A stretch of DNA of 64,000 bases, taken from contig ML679970.1 in NCBI GenBank assembly GCA_007922225.1, positions 23,304,631 to 23,368,630 of the forward strand, written 5' to 3'. The DNA is from Emydura subglobosa (lineage: Eukaryota > Chordata > Testudines > Chelidae). Made by a program: the position numbers and the translations under genes. Positions 1-13,200 of the stretch are shown here, in pieces (within the stretch, counting starts at the first letter, position 1; every line of letters begins with the position of its first letter). A model generated the notes under the pieces. That model had not been told where the DNA came from, made no database searches, and saw only the letters and a list, made by a program, of their open reading frames with translations.

Positions 1-3000
1 TATTATGTTAGCATGAGTTGCGTTGAGCCGAATCCAATCTGGAATTAAGAATGCCCAAAGGCATTTTTAACAAACTGTCATTCATTTGAACTCTAACCCT
101 GTTTAGTTAACAGATTCTGGTTACTCAGATGTATATTTTTTGCACATTCACTTCTCTTTCTTTTCATATTTTGGTTTGAAACTGTATTAATTGGACTTGG
201 AGGGAAAGAGGTTTGTTTAAAACATATTTAAAACGAAGAATGAGAGTTACATGTATAGTAGCTTGGTTTGTTGTTTCTCTGCCATCCAAAAATGATGAAC
301 TTCAGTTCAGACATTGAGGATAAACATATTTAGTCAAAATGAGATCCTCAAAATGCCTTGATTAATCTTTCTGGGTTGAAAAAATTCACTGTTTTTAATA
401 GCTCATTTATTATATTATTATAATAAGGAAACTAGTGAAATTAGACCATTGCCTTCCAGAAATGCAAAAAGGAGCTAGTAATGGATTTGGGACATGCAGG
501 GTTTCATTTTAAAAGGCCAAGCACAGAATTCAATGAGATCCCAAATTAATCCCAGAATAAATTATTCCAATGGATGAGATTAAATCAAATCTTTACTTAG
601 TAATTACAATCCATCCAGCATCCATGAAGGAGCTTCTGGATGTTACAAATTTCAACCATTTCCAATAGGTGTCACTGTAAGGCAGTAATGCTGAAGAAAT
701 GTGGGGTAGAATATATATAAAGGTAGAAAAATCATATAACAAAGGTAACTAGAAGAAGAAGATAATCATTACCTGCCATCAGCAGATAATTAAAATACTT
801 TACAGTACTGCTTGGATTTTGGATGGATTACTGATGAGAAATAGTGACTTTGAGAGAAATTCTTCTGTGATTTTTGTACACAGAATATCCTATCAATGTA
901 CATACATGGACTGACAGGAGAATAGACACTTCACTATGGAAAGAAAATGGATCCACTCTAAAGAATGGATTCATAAAGTTAGAAAGTGGTTGAATATGTT
1001 CTTCAGTGCAAACTTTCTCTTACAGTTTGTAGAAGTGTGTGAAAAATGCATGAAGGCGCTATTTAACCAACATTAAGCTGATTCCTCAGCCCCCTTCTAT
1101 GGACAATGGAGACATTGAAGAACTCCTGTGAGGTACAAGATAGTATTAGTGCTGGTCTCACTTCTCCTCCATGGGGACCAGAATAAAGCAATCTGATGTC
1201 CACTTCTTTACTTTCTGGGGAGAGGGAAGAAAAAAATTCCTAATGCTCCCTTCCTTCCTCACAGCAGGGATTGGAAAAACTAGGAAAGGGGATATTTGGC
1301 AAAATTCAGAAAGCTGAGATTCAGCCTTAAAACCAAATTCTAAATATTGGGGTTTGTGCACAACTCTAAATTAAATGGTGATAGATTAGTTCTCTTCCAT
1401 ATCATCGTTTTTTAATCATTTAACCCCGACATCAGGGCTGTGAATAGGTTCTGTTGTTAGGGTATGGGCTTTACAGTTGATCTTTCTCCCTTTCTAGAAC
1501 TTTAAATATGTAGCTTACAGCACTGCCTATAGTTAAGACTGTCTGACATTTTGCATTATAATATAATGTGTGTGTCTATATAATATCTATATACGGGCAG
1601 TGACCTTGACAATGATTTTAGCAATCACACACATATGCATTTTCTAACTATTTGAAAATCAGTTCCTGCTATACCAGCCTGCCAATTTTTTTCTGTAGAT
1701 CTTGGTGCAGATCTTCTCTCTTGAATGTATTTTCCCATAGTATAACTTTTCTAGGAAATAGTCACTGTGGCAGGGCAGTAATAACCATTTTCAAAAACAT
1801 GCCTTCTTAGGTACTGAAAGTACCAGGCATATTCTAATATTCCATCAATCTCAATGGAATGTCAATAGAGAATGGTCACACAGTCGGTGTGGTAAAGGGG
1901 TTAAGTAATACATAAGTTTTCAAATAATGTTTGAATCTGATTACTGTTCCTTGATTCATATAATAGTGTTCATTCTGCTTCACAAAGCTATTATGTGGGA
2001 GGCAAGCAACACAATATTTGCTCAAATTGGAAAAAAATGTATGTGGTTTATATATGCTTATTGCATGGTAGTAGGATTTAGATAACAGAGGCAAGCAACA
2101 ATTAAAAATGAACTTGGGGAAAACATCTTATTTTCTCTGTAGACAGGCTGATTATATGACCACAGCTGAATTCTGTCAGACTTCTCCTGTACACCAGAAA
2201 AAGCAAACATTTTTGCTTGACTTCCATAGCATCAACAACATGGTGGCACAGAAGAAAAGCAGTCAGATTGGATACATTCCAGTTGGCTCTATCCCCTATT
2301 GCTTTCTGGTTGGTCAGATGTAATGCATCTAATATTTTCCTCCACTGTTGGTTAATGTATAGAATTTTAATTTTTTGGAGAGGGAAGTGGGTGAGTAAGA
2401 AAACAAAACAGGAAATGTCACAATTTCTTTAAAAATATAGAAATCACTGGATCTTAGGCAAATACTTTACCACATCACCTATTGTTTACATAAAACTCAT
2501 TAAAAAGTACAAAAGTTCACATTATATCCTGAAGTAGTACATAGTCTGTAGTTTGTGATGTCATGATTACTATAGTGGCTACTCTATTTTTAGCAGATTA
2601 CAAGTAGGGAGAAAGAAAGGAGCAACAAAAAATCTGTAGGTGACCAATCTTACTTCTCCAGTCTTTTATGACTCATGTGTTTAGAGGGGTGCATATAGCA
2701 AATACAAAATGTTTTTACTCTGACAAAAAAATGCAGAGAGAAAACTCCAAGTTAGGACCATTGCCTGTATGTACTGGGAGACTGATTCTCTGCTCAAACA
2801 ACGGGCAAAATTGGGACCTGTGGATGACGTCTAGTCTGATTGGCCTGTAGTTTCCAGTCTTGTCTCATTCGTCTGAGCTTCTGTGCCAAGGGCAAGGGGA
2901 AGCCACACTGGAGTTAATGTGCTGTTTGGCAGTGACCATGTAGTGACCTTCTACCCTGTCATATAGACTTAACAGTTCTATTAATGTAATGATCCACCCA

Positions 3001-3769
3001 CAAGAGAGTCCTGCTGCTGCCAGGTAGTTGCAATATATATTTTCCTTTCTGCAGAGGTTGAGTTTTATTCTTTAAATAATATTATTTCACTTTTATAACA
3101 CAACCTACACTTTTTTCTAAATTGCTATTTTCTTATGGTAAAGTAGAGGTTTTTTGAATCCCTGCAGTAAGCAATTTCCCATGAATGCATTTCGTATTTA
3201 TTGGTAAATGTTCCCCAAAAATTGCTAAGACAGAGCTGAGGTTCAGAATATACTTCATGAATTAAAAATAGATGTTCAGGTGTAAGAACCTTAGTTCTTT
3301 CCCTGTGGCATATGCTCCATACTCTCCTCAGAGATTCTCACCAATTGTCATATAAAATAGAAGTCTGAAAGGAGCTGTTTTTGGTGAAAGTTGTGTGTGG
3401 TGTCAAGATCAGTTTATAATGGAAATGCTGTTAGAGCCTGAACTATAGAGTTACTGCCACAGGTCCATAATGAGTTCCATAGACTAAGTGGTGCAGGAAG
3501 TATTTGTGACAATGGCACAGGTTGAAGGGCTCTTGGTAATGTACATTAGCTCAATGGTTTATATAAATGTTATTGGTGACTAGATGGATTCTTGGAAACT
3601 TGATCATTTGCTGATGTTTTAAGAACTGATTTTTTTAACCAGTAAAAAGTAGGAATGGATTTGAACAATGCTTCCACTTATATTCAGCCCTTCTATGATT
3701 TTTCTGTGTTTATAAAATGATTATTTGCCATGAAGAATATGGAACTTAAAAAAAATATATGCTTTTTAG
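1..3769 (+). other. ERC2 intron upstream of the exon, no other gene seen
   Basis: AT-rich intronic sequence. No upstream ERC2 exon was recognised. Short reading frames here lack any recognisable domain or splice context and look random. No well-preserved transposon was recognised. Confidence 0.6.
3761..3769 (+). other. ERC2: splice acceptor of the ERC2 exon
   Basis: A short pyrimidine run (ctttttag) ends in AG at 3768-3769, directly before the first in-frame Leu codon of the exon. The polypyrimidine tract is short, with A-rich sequence just upstream at 3748-3760. Confidence 0.8.
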
Positions 3770-3930
3770 TTAGAAGAATTGATGAATGCACTGGAAAAGA
3801 CCAGACAAGAACTGGATGCTACCAAAGCCCGTCTTGCCTCAACACAGCAGTCTCTAGCTGAGAAAGAAGCACATCTGGCCAACCTAAGAATAGAGAGGAG
3901 AAAACAGCTTGAAGAAATTTTAGAAATGAA
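3770..3930 (+). CDS. ERC2: ERC2 (CAST/ELKS2) internal coding exon, C-terminal coiled coil
   Basis: ERC2 is a scaffold of the presynaptic active zone that binds RIM, Piccolo/Bassoon and liprin-alpha and helps organise vesicle release sites (family knowledge). The exon is open in one + frame for 53 codons plus two bases (phase 0 start, phase 2 end). The peptide starts LEELMNALEKTRQELDATKA, contains STQQSLAEKEAHLANLR and ends ERRKQLEEILEM, followed by a split Lys codon. It is almost all helix-forming charged residues with Leu/Ala heptad spacing, as in a coiled coil. The recalled paralogue ERC1 differs at several places (for example MAMEKVKQELESMKAKL against NALEKTRQELDATKARL here), so ERC2 fits better. 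It lies in roughly the last quarter of the protein. The exon is flanked by AG at 3768-3769 and gtaagt at 3931. The minus-strand reading frame across it is a shadow. The ERC2 versus ERC1 call rests on recalled sequences. Confidence 0.88.
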
Positions 3931-3936
3931 GTAAGT
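3931..3936 (+). other. ERC2: splice donor of the ERC2 exon
   Basis: The exon ends ATGAA and is followed by gtaagt, a near-ideal vertebrate 5' splice site. It splits a Lys codon after its second base. Confidence 0.85.
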
Positions 3937-4515
3937 ACACTTACTCCTCTTCATGCTAGATGCACTCAAAAAAGTATTTTTCCATTGCAATTTTGTTTTT
4001 TTCTGCTATATATGTACTGTGTTCATATTTAAACAGTCTGAAACTGAGGACCTCTAAAATGTGTGTGGGTTAGGTTCCCTCAAAAATGAAGAAATATAAT
4101 AAAATATCTTTGGATTATGAAGGTAATATTTATTGGTAAGTCAACAACACACACAGGTAGAATTCTTGATAAAGTGTTCTAACTTCCATTTGCCTTGTAG
4201 TATTAGATACTAATACAGTAGCAGCACAGTTTCACTTAATTTGAAAACTTCTGAAATAGTTTTAAAATTAATCTGTCTCCATTCATTATGGAAATTTAAA
4301 ACATTGATAATGTTCTGCTTTATTCTGATGTGAAAAGGGTTCATTTGTGGCACAAAAATTTGTCCACTGAACTGCATTAAAACTGGGATATGGTCACATC
4401 TTTCACTAAGAATCCTGAGAAAAGCTCCATGTTGGATTTCCTGTTAGAATGTCAAATGAGAGGGAAAGAGAACGTCAATTTTATATAAATGTAAATCTTA
4501 CTAAGTTGAATTGAT

Positions 4516-4538
4516 AAAAAAAAAAAAAAAAAAAAAAT
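4516..4538 (+). repeat. poly(A) run
   Basis: About 23 consecutive A. No retrotransposon body was recognised next to it. Confidence 0.85.
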
Positions 4539-6011
4539 CAGCATGTAATACTATCTCTATATATAGGTTTAAGAAACCAAAAATGGTACAGAGGCCTATA
4601 ATTTAACTTCCTCCCCACAATAAAGGAAAATGTGTGTAATTATAATGCATTAAGGCTGTGACAATCTCTTTGAAATTGGTGGCCTGCTAGAGAAGAATGA
4701 CCTTGTTATGACTTGGCCAGTCTGGTAAGTGAACATTACACACAGGAAATTCAAAGAACATGAAATGTATTGTAAAATTACAAATGCAATATAAAAAAGG
4801 CCATTTCTAACTTTCAGCTTTTATCAGTTTTCTTGCTGTACAGAACAGCTGTCCATATAGTTATAAAAAAGGTAAGTCCATCTGACAAAGAAATTATTTA
4901 ATATTGTTGCTCTAAATACACTATACAATGCATATACATTTATATATATGGTATAACTCTGCAAATGTCAAACTGAACAAGGGATATCGTATAATATGTA
5001 GGTTGATTATAAATATCTGGGTGAAATCATGGCCCTAATGAAGTCAATGGGAGTTTTCACTTCTGTCTATATTGAGAAGTGGAAATGTAGATGGTACATG
5101 ATGATACTACTGTTTAGTGAGCAAACAGGGAAACAAATGCAATAATAAGAAGCTTTTATTTACTTCGCTGTTTTTTGTAGCTTTATTTCATATAGGTAGA
5201 TGCTAGTCAACTGCTGATTCAGCTGCAATGAATCAGATGCTTAGTGCCAAAACAATTTCTAGTGTTCATCTGTCTTGTCTGTATAATGCTGTAGTCAATT
5301 GCATTAAGTAAGTGATAGAGTCCTGCCTTAAAGGAAAGTATGCCTTTTTGTCATGACTGATCACAATTATTAGTTGTTGGGTAAAATAAAAAAAGATTGT
5401 AAGGCTTGTTCTGACTGTTGATGTGGAATGTTTGGGTGGCTGTACAGACACTCCTGGGTATTGGAGACACATGTTTGGAATGCATCTTTTGGTTGAGATC
5501 CCTAGTTGGTAAAGCCTACGTAGAGCTTGAATGCACTTTAGGCAGAAATGGGTTTACCTAGCTTTATGGATAAAGGATCGAATAGATGGTGGAAGATTCC
5601 GTTGTCCTACCGCAGAGATAGAAAGATGTCAAAGGCTAGGATGGAATATAGGAGAGCCACTAATATTGTGATGACAATATCTCATATCACAAATTCCTAA
5701 TTAAGGAAGTAAGTATTTGTGATTGATAGGATATTTTACTTGTCCTGTCTTTACGTAGTTGTCAGTGTTTGTTCTTTAAATTTTGATAATTACTTTTAAC
5801 AGCCAGCTTTATTGTTTTTTACTTTGTTTCCTTTAGTGTATTGGTTTATAATTTTTCTAGGCTAGTAAATGCATTAGGTATCTTTGTTCTAACCTTAACT
5901 GGTGTGTCTGTGTTTAAGAAAAGCCCCTTTTTACATACAGTTTTTTTAATCTATTTTTATACCTACAATATGAACCTGAATTTGTCTTAAAAATAAATCC
6001 TCCAGATTAAA

Positions 6012-6031
6012 AACCAACCAACCAACCAACC
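6012..6031 (+). repeat. (AACC)n microsatellite
   Basis: Five tandem copies of AACC. Confidence 0.85.
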
Positions 6032-6992
6032 CAAAATCCCTAAATCCAGAAAGTTTACTTATACACAAATACAGGATACCTCATAGGCAGCAGAGGGTTT
6101 CCTAACCGTCATCCTTGCAGTTTGGCCTCCTGCAGGCCAGTGCGGTTAAGTGAAAATCCCAGTTTCAATACTTCATTATTCCAGCGTTAAGCAGGTATAA
6201 CTCCATCGATTTTTAAAAACTCCAGAGAGTGGTTTGGAGCTTAAACCTTTGCCTTTTGTAAAGTCTCTTCCCTCTAGACGTGTGGGACCTCCCTGGATCC
6301 TACCGCAGAGATCCAGTCCTATTGAAATTAATATGAATTTTGCTAATGATTTAGGTGGGAATAGGTTTGGACCTACTTTCCTTGGTAACTAAAACAGATG
6401 TTAATGTATTATTGTTTTACAGTATACCATAAAATACTGCTGTGTGAGATGTGATATAAGACTGAGTTAATGTTTGGGAAAATCCTTAAGTGGTTTTGGT
6501 CCTACTCTGAAATGTATCTCTGGTTATCTGTGCATTAATATTACTAGTCAGTTTGAATGGGATTATCTGATGATAGAATCTTAATGTAGTAGCGCTGCAC
6601 AGGCGTATCTGTGATTTGGTCAGCATAACCTTTATCACTCATGATGTAGTGTGTGATGAAAAGAATTTATCATGACTATCAGAATCCAGAATGAGGCACA
6701 TATTAATATGAAACTTCACAATGCCATTTTTACAAAGGCACTTTTAAGTGGAGATCTGCACTTCAGCATCTTAATTTTATTACTTTTTAAGTGCTTGTTA
6801 CCACATTGCATTAGAGCTACTTTAAAAAAAAGTTATTGTAACTTTGGCTTAATAAAAAGTTCAGAATTTTTTAAAAAAAATTATACATTTAAAAAATCAT
6901 GCTTTGAGCTCTATGGATGAAAAGAGCTATATTAGTGCTAAATATTGTTTCTGAACATATAAGATGTATATTTTATAATGTGAATGTACATC

Positions 6993-6999
<7 letters not shown>

Positions 7000-7025
<26 letters not shown>
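7000..7025 (+). repeat. (AT)n microsatellite
   Basis: About 13 AT units running into acacacat. The short frame that encodes a YIYIYIY stretch here is produced by this repeat and is not a gene. Confidence 0.9.
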
Positions 7026-7034
<9 letters not shown>

Positions 7035-8280
7035 CAAAGAAAATATTTTGGTTTAATAAAATCTGCAGTACCTTAATATACTTACTAAATAATCTAATAA
7101 GAATAATTTACGAACTTATCAAAGTAGTTTGATTTTATATACTTGCTTACTGAAACAGGAACATAATAAAAGAGCAATTCCAAAGCTGCATGGTATTTAA
7201 TTATTTTTATTAATATGCATTATGTTCTAATAACCAAACTATAAGTCAAATTAGATCTATATGGGGGATGACAGAATATTGACAGTTTGGCATAGTAGTA
7301 GTACATCAGTATAGTGTTTATCTATTTTTTCTCTGTTAATGTCTTAATTTAATTAGCAAGCCCAGACTATAGCTCCATAACTGATATTTACCATTTTATT
7401 ATTTAATTCTGAGTAGATACAATTTGTGACTGCTGGCTTATAGTCAAATAGGCATGACTTGTATATTTAAGAACTTTCATGATGATTTCCTATGCTTATA
7501 TTATGTTTAAGTTCCAAACATAGCTCTCCATTCTAAACCCATCTGGCTGATATTGCCAAGATCCATCTTAATTTACTGGGTATAATCAGTTGTCAGTTTT
7601 AGATAAGTTCTGCAGTTGTCTCCATATACACTAAGTTATTTAAAGACGTTTAGAATAAAACCAGGTAGCAACTTAATCTAGTGCATTATCTAGTTGGGTT
7701 TTTTGATCTGGGCTCTGAGAGAGAGCACCACTCATTAGATAAGTACCCTTCAAAGATGAGGCAGTTGAATGGAATGAGATAAAGATCTCCTTATGTTCTT
7801 TGCTTGATGTTAACATGTGAAAAGATCAGAATTATTTTTTAAGAATTCCACAATATTAAAGTTTGGAGCAAGATTTACATGTTATTGACAATAAAGAGTT
7901 ATATAATTTCTGGAGAAAATATTTTTGTTATGGTGCATATTATTTTCTCAGTGTACACACATAATTCACACTGGCATTAATGGGAGTAATGCATGTATGT
8001 TAACAGCAGAAAATACCGTATGTTCAAATCCTTCATTTGGCCTGTTTGGTCATAATGCTTTCTGCATGGTTTATAACCAGTGCCTTCTAAGCATAATAAA
8101 ATCACTGAGCTAATTATTATGTAAACTACTATTATGTAAATTTTTCAAGTTTCTGTATTGCATAATGTCAATAACTTAATATAGATTTCAGAAATTGTTT
8201 ACTATCTCTTAAAATGCTTCAATTTTCTTAAAAGTAGACTCTATTTAAAAATACATACTAAGGCTGTTATTCTTTCCTTA

Positions 8281-8318
8281 TACTTAATGTACTTAATGTA
8301 CTTAAGTGTATACTTAAC
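8281..8318 (+). repeat. short tandem repeat, TACTTAATG units
   Basis: Two exact TACTTAATG units are followed by two degraded copies (TACTTAAGTG and TATACTTAACG). It lies about 60 bp from the 3' end of the next CR1. Confidence 0.8.
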
Positions 8319-8379
8319 GTAGTGGAAAACGCAAAATCTTGTGGAAACTCAATAAGCCTTTACTTGAAAAGTTTCCTTC

Positions 8380-9650
8380 ATCATCATAAATTTCAAGGCC
8401 AGAAGGGACCATTGTGACAATCGAATCTAACCTCCTCTATAGCACAGGCCATAGAACTTCCCAACAAATAATTCCTAGAACCAATGTTTTAGAAAAACAT
8501 CCAATCATGATTTAAAAATTGTCAGTGATGGAGAACCCACTATGACCCTTAATATGTTGGTCCAGTGGTTAATTACTCTCCCTGTTGAAACTTTATACCT
8601 TATTTCCATTCTGAATTTGTCTCGCTTCAACTTCCAGCCATTGGATCACATTATATCTTTCTCTCCTAGACTGAAGAGCCCATTATTTTATTCCCCAAGT
8701 AGGTACTTATAGACAGTAACAAGTCACCCTTAACCTTTTCTGCGTTAGCTAAATAGATTGAGCTGCTGAAGACTATCACTATAAGGCATGTTTTCTAATT
8801 CTTTAATCATTCTCGTGCTCTTCTCTGAACCCTCTCTAATGTATCAACATCCTTCTTAAACCAGAACGGAACACATTATTCCAGTAGCAGTCTCACCAGT
8901 GCAAAACACAGAAGTAAAATAATCAGTCTACTCCTATTCACATTGACCCTTTTGGCCATAGCGTCTTATTGGGAGCTCATGTTCAATTGATTATCCACCA
9001 TGACTCCCAAATCTTTTTCAAAGTCAGTTTCCCACAATAAAGTACCTGATTATGTACGAATGGCCTACATCTTTTATTCCTTGATGTATACATTTACATT
9101 TATCCATATTAAAATACACAGTGTTTTCTTTCGCTCTGCTTACCAACTCATCCAGATTCCTCTGTATCAGTAACCTGTCCTCTTCATTATTTACCACTCC
9201 CCCAATTTTTGTATCATCTGCAAATTTTATCAGTGATAATTTGATGTTTCTTCCAGGTCTTTAATAAAATGTTAAATAATGGAAAGACAAGAACCGATCC
9301 CTGGGAGACCCCATAAAAATAAATATGTTCTATGATGATTCCCATTTTACTATTACACTTTGAGACTATCAATTTGCCAGCTTTTAATCCATTTAATGTG
9401 TGGCATGTTCATTTTATATCTTCCTAATTTTTAATCATAATGTCATGCAGTACCAAGACATGTGCCTTACAGAAATCTAAACATATTACCTCAGCACTAT
9501 TACCTTTATCAACCAAACTTTTAATCACATCAGAAAAAATCAACTTTGACAGTCTCTATTTTCCATAAAACCTTGTTGATTGGCATTAATTATATTACCT
9601 TCCTTTAATTCTTTATTAATCAAGTCCTGTATCAGTCACTCCATTATCCT
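8380..9650 (-). mobile_element. CR1 LINE, 5'-truncated, reptile-type
   Basis: Reads antisense on the + strand. The 3' end is at the left (tcatcataaatttcaaggcc, then agaagggacc). Inside are typical CR1 segments recalled from turtle copies, for example cattattccagtagcag (8874), tcttcattatttaccactcc (9182) and atcccttggag-like text followed by accccat (near 9300). It covers the 3' UTR and part of the reverse-transcriptase region of ORF2. Many stops and indels break the frame, so it is an old dead copy. The right edge near 9650 is abrupt, which fits 5' truncation on insertion. It belongs to the same group as the copy at 43608-45322. Confidence 0.85.
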
Positions 9651-10139
9651 GAAACAATAGATGAGGGGAAGGAGGAATTTCTCCTCTGTGGTGTGGGCAA
9701 TGGGTTCAGCCTTTCAATCTTTCGGATGACCCAATATTTGCCAAGAAGTTTTTCAGATCACAGGACATCTATAATGGCCTAGATTTCCTTTTGCATGGCA
9801 GCATAGTTTCCTCAGAAGCAGTACTTCCATACAGTCTCTGATGGAGGTTCCTGCCAAACTCTTTTCATAGGCCCACAGGGACCAAAAATATATTTCACTT
9901 AATTGCAAATAGCTCATATTTTATATATTGGACTTATATGGAATCCCATTTAGTTTTAATATATTAATTAATAGGAAAAGGGCTCATTTGTATATAATAA
10001 TTCACATATGCAGTATATGAAAACTGCTGTGCTATCTCTGCATATGAAACCAATATACTTTTCTCATGTGGAGCAGGTTTCAATGTATGGATGGGGTCAC
10101 TATTATCTTCCTAACAGTGTCAGTATTATCTTAAACAGA

Positions 10140-10245
10140 GGAAGATACAATCTGTGCCTCGAAGAGCTCACAGTCTTTAAAGACAAAGACAGATGAAGAG
10201 TGGGGGAATGGATATATCACACAAAGAAAGATGACAGAGTAGGGG
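10140..10245. repeat. old interspersed repeat fragment, family unassigned
   Basis: The text cctcgaagagctcacagtct followed by agacaaagacag resembles a widely dispersed amniote repeat motif (entries reading 'aaggagctcacagtct'). Family and strand cannot be set by eye. Confidence 0.4.
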
Positions 10246-13200
10246 GAGAGAGAAAAATCTGAGGCTGCTGTGTACTGCATTAGAACTGAACACTCTTTTC
10301 TCACAACCAATCAGTGATTGAGCTGATCTGCAAAGCAAAGAAGAGGCAGCTGCAATTGCCTCTAGAAGCTAGTCTCAGGCAGGAGGCTGGTCTCTGAAGT
10401 TGCTTCTCTCTCTCTTGCCTCCCCTTCAAAGGGAAAGGATTTTTGTTTTTGTTTGTTTTTTTGGTGGGCGGAGACCTTGGATGGATTCAGGAGCTAGGGG
10501 GACATGACTTCATCTGCGTAATTTGGTGATAGAAGGAAGTGTTTCTAGTGCCTTATTGATGGCAAAGAGATAGGAGGGAAGAAGGCAGCATATACTCATA
10601 GGGACCTCTTTGAGGGAGTGTATTGGGGAAGGACTCTCAGTATGTGAAATTTTCTGTCCCTCCTTATCTCTGCTGGCTGAAAGTCACTGTGTGTAGTCAC
10701 TAAGTCATTTAGTTTCCCATTTTGTTTATGTGGGTCATTTACACAGGAACAGGGAAAAGAAAAGCACTTCAACAAAATAGGAAAGATTGGCAGGGTGACC
10801 TAGGGGTTGATCTAGTCTCTGAAAGGACTTTTAACTTTCTTTTTAAAACTGACAAAATTTAAACTAATGGCATCCTGTTACTATCAATGTTTCTGTGAAG
10901 TGGTGCTGCCTCTTTCATTTGTTATAGTTTACAACACTGTTCTTGTTGAAGAGGGAAAACAAATAAGTGGATAATCCAGTCCCTTACCCACATCTCTGTC
11001 TGCAAACAGAGATACCCCTGGTACCTGGAGTTTATCACAAACTAAGGGGGAAGATGTTTGTGGGTGTTCCTGTAAAAATATTGGCATATCACTGGATTAG
11101 TTTCAAGACAACTGTTCTAACAACCAGCGCCTTGAAGATAATTCCAGAATGAATATATAGAACTGGATGTATGATATTATGTGATCCCTGTACTGTTTGG
11201 ATAAACTCCAAATGTACATAAAAATACCAGGCTCAGATTTTTCTAGTCTTTCTTTGAGTTACTGTTCTGAAAATAGGATGCATATTAACATTTTCTCTAA
11301 ATAGTTTACTTAGTCCTAACACAAAGCACTATAAATGTCAATCCATATATTGGGAAAGATAGCTTTAATAGTTTCTCTGTGATGTGAATTGTTTAAGCAG
11401 TCATCAGTTGTTGATTTGAATATGCAGTAGATACTTTGCTAATATATAAATAGTTGCGGAGAAAAAGTGTTTTCACAAAGTAGTTCGGCATTTTACATTA
11501 TTTTGTTTGAGCTATAATTGTATATTCTATAATGATGTTCAGTAAATAGGCAACAAATTGATTGTCTCTAAAAATATACCTTTGGAAAAGTGGAATAGTA
11601 GGCTACTTTTGCTAGTCTGTGGACTGTTTCCATTTAATTGTTGGATTCATGCTGAGACTATAGAGAGTCATATCCCAAGTTAAATACAAACAAAACAGCA
11701 GGATGTTGATACAACTGTGACTTCCATAGGAAGTAGTTAGAATGGTAATGTGGTCTCCTTGTAAGGTGGGTGGAAACTCCTATGACAGCTTTTTGCCCCA
11801 CAGACCTGTAGCTCAGCATGCCTTGACTAACTTTTTGACACCACCTTGCAAACACCATAAAGATTAGAGGAACCCAAATGAAAGCTTTGTTCTCTGGAAC
11901 AGAAGCTTGCTTGACCAAAATGAAGAGATGTTTAAAAAAGAAAAACACTAAAGGGGCACAGGGCAATAAAATGCTTCTCTCTGTGAGAACAGTGTGAGTG
12001 AACTATTTACTTGGCAAACCACTTCAGTCATTTAAAGACACATGACTATCACCATGTGTCTGTTTAGATGAGAGCCCAGTAATAGTGCTTTTCAGGCTGA
12101 AATACTATGGTTTCTCGAAGGCTTTATTTGACAAAATCTGTGATATTTGACTATTCATTCCCACCAGAAAGAAAGTGTATCATTTCCTCCTTTCATTTGT
12201 TTTTCAGTTTATACTCATAATTTGCTTTGATAACTTGACAGAACCTCACATTGGAATGTAATTAGGTCAATTCAAACAATCTTCGGAGTATTGAAAAAAA
12301 AGGGGCAATAGTGTGTCCCCAGTCTTTGCCTGAATATTTCCAGGGCAGAGAAGGTGCAAGGAACTTTCGTCATGTCTTGTATTCCCTTTCCAGCAGCTGA
12401 GCACAATAGCAGCCCTTGAACTTAGGAAGTGCTTGGAATGTACAGCCCAAAAATACAGTCTTCCTTTGCACTAGGGAATGGCTGAAGTGCTCTTTTGGCC
12501 TTCAGTCAACAAACCAAATGACAATGCTTCAACTGCATACAGTATGCAATTGGAAAGGATAGATTCTAATCCATTTGACCTACAGGGAATTCAACCAGTC
12601 ATAACCAACTAGAAAAAAGAAGTAAGGTTGTAGCTCCTGAATCTGGACAATTCATAACTGGAGGAGTGGCCAAATATGTCAGTCATCTAAATATGAAATA
12701 TACAGGCTTGGCTTCTAGGGGAAAAGATCCTCCTTCAAACAGATGCTGGAGAGAGAGGTTTTTTCTTACTATTCTGTATTGCTCATCATTTTCACATTGT
12801 AAGATGCTGTATTACAGGACTGTAGTTGTGGCAAAATTAAACTTATCTTGGTTTACATCATCATCTTACTTGCATGGGGTGTGTTACTTGGGAAACAGCA
12901 TGTTTTAACTTGCAAGGTTCCTGAGGTATCATCCCTTCCAGCTGGAGATTGTTTTTTTTCCCTCCACTGTGGATATGACCCTCCAATTTTGAGACAGATC
13001 AATGACCCATGTGCATTTTTGAGTCATCTGCAAGGCAGAAAGGAATGTGTATGTGGAAGGGCTGCCCCTGTATGTTATTTTCTGGGTTACTACCCTCTTG
13101 CAGCATATTATTGTTAGAGATCATGTTGCCATTGGTTCTCTAGCCATTCTTATACCCCGCCTCACTCAGTCCAGGGGAATAGGAAATGAGGATCTTGATA

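Larger units (their letters stand above)
3937..8379 (+). other. ERC2 intron, mostly unique sequence with short simple repeats
   Basis: No exon or well-preserved transposon was recognised. It holds a poly(A) run, an AACC run and an AT dinucleotide run (listed separately). Positions 5020-5062 resemble a short palindrome-derived repeat common in reptile DNA (gggtgaaatc followed by tcaatgggag), but are too short to call. Confidence 0.5.

Noticed and set aside
3766..3990. 74-codon minus-strand frame over the ERC2 exon
   Set aside because: It is the antisense shadow of the coding exon.
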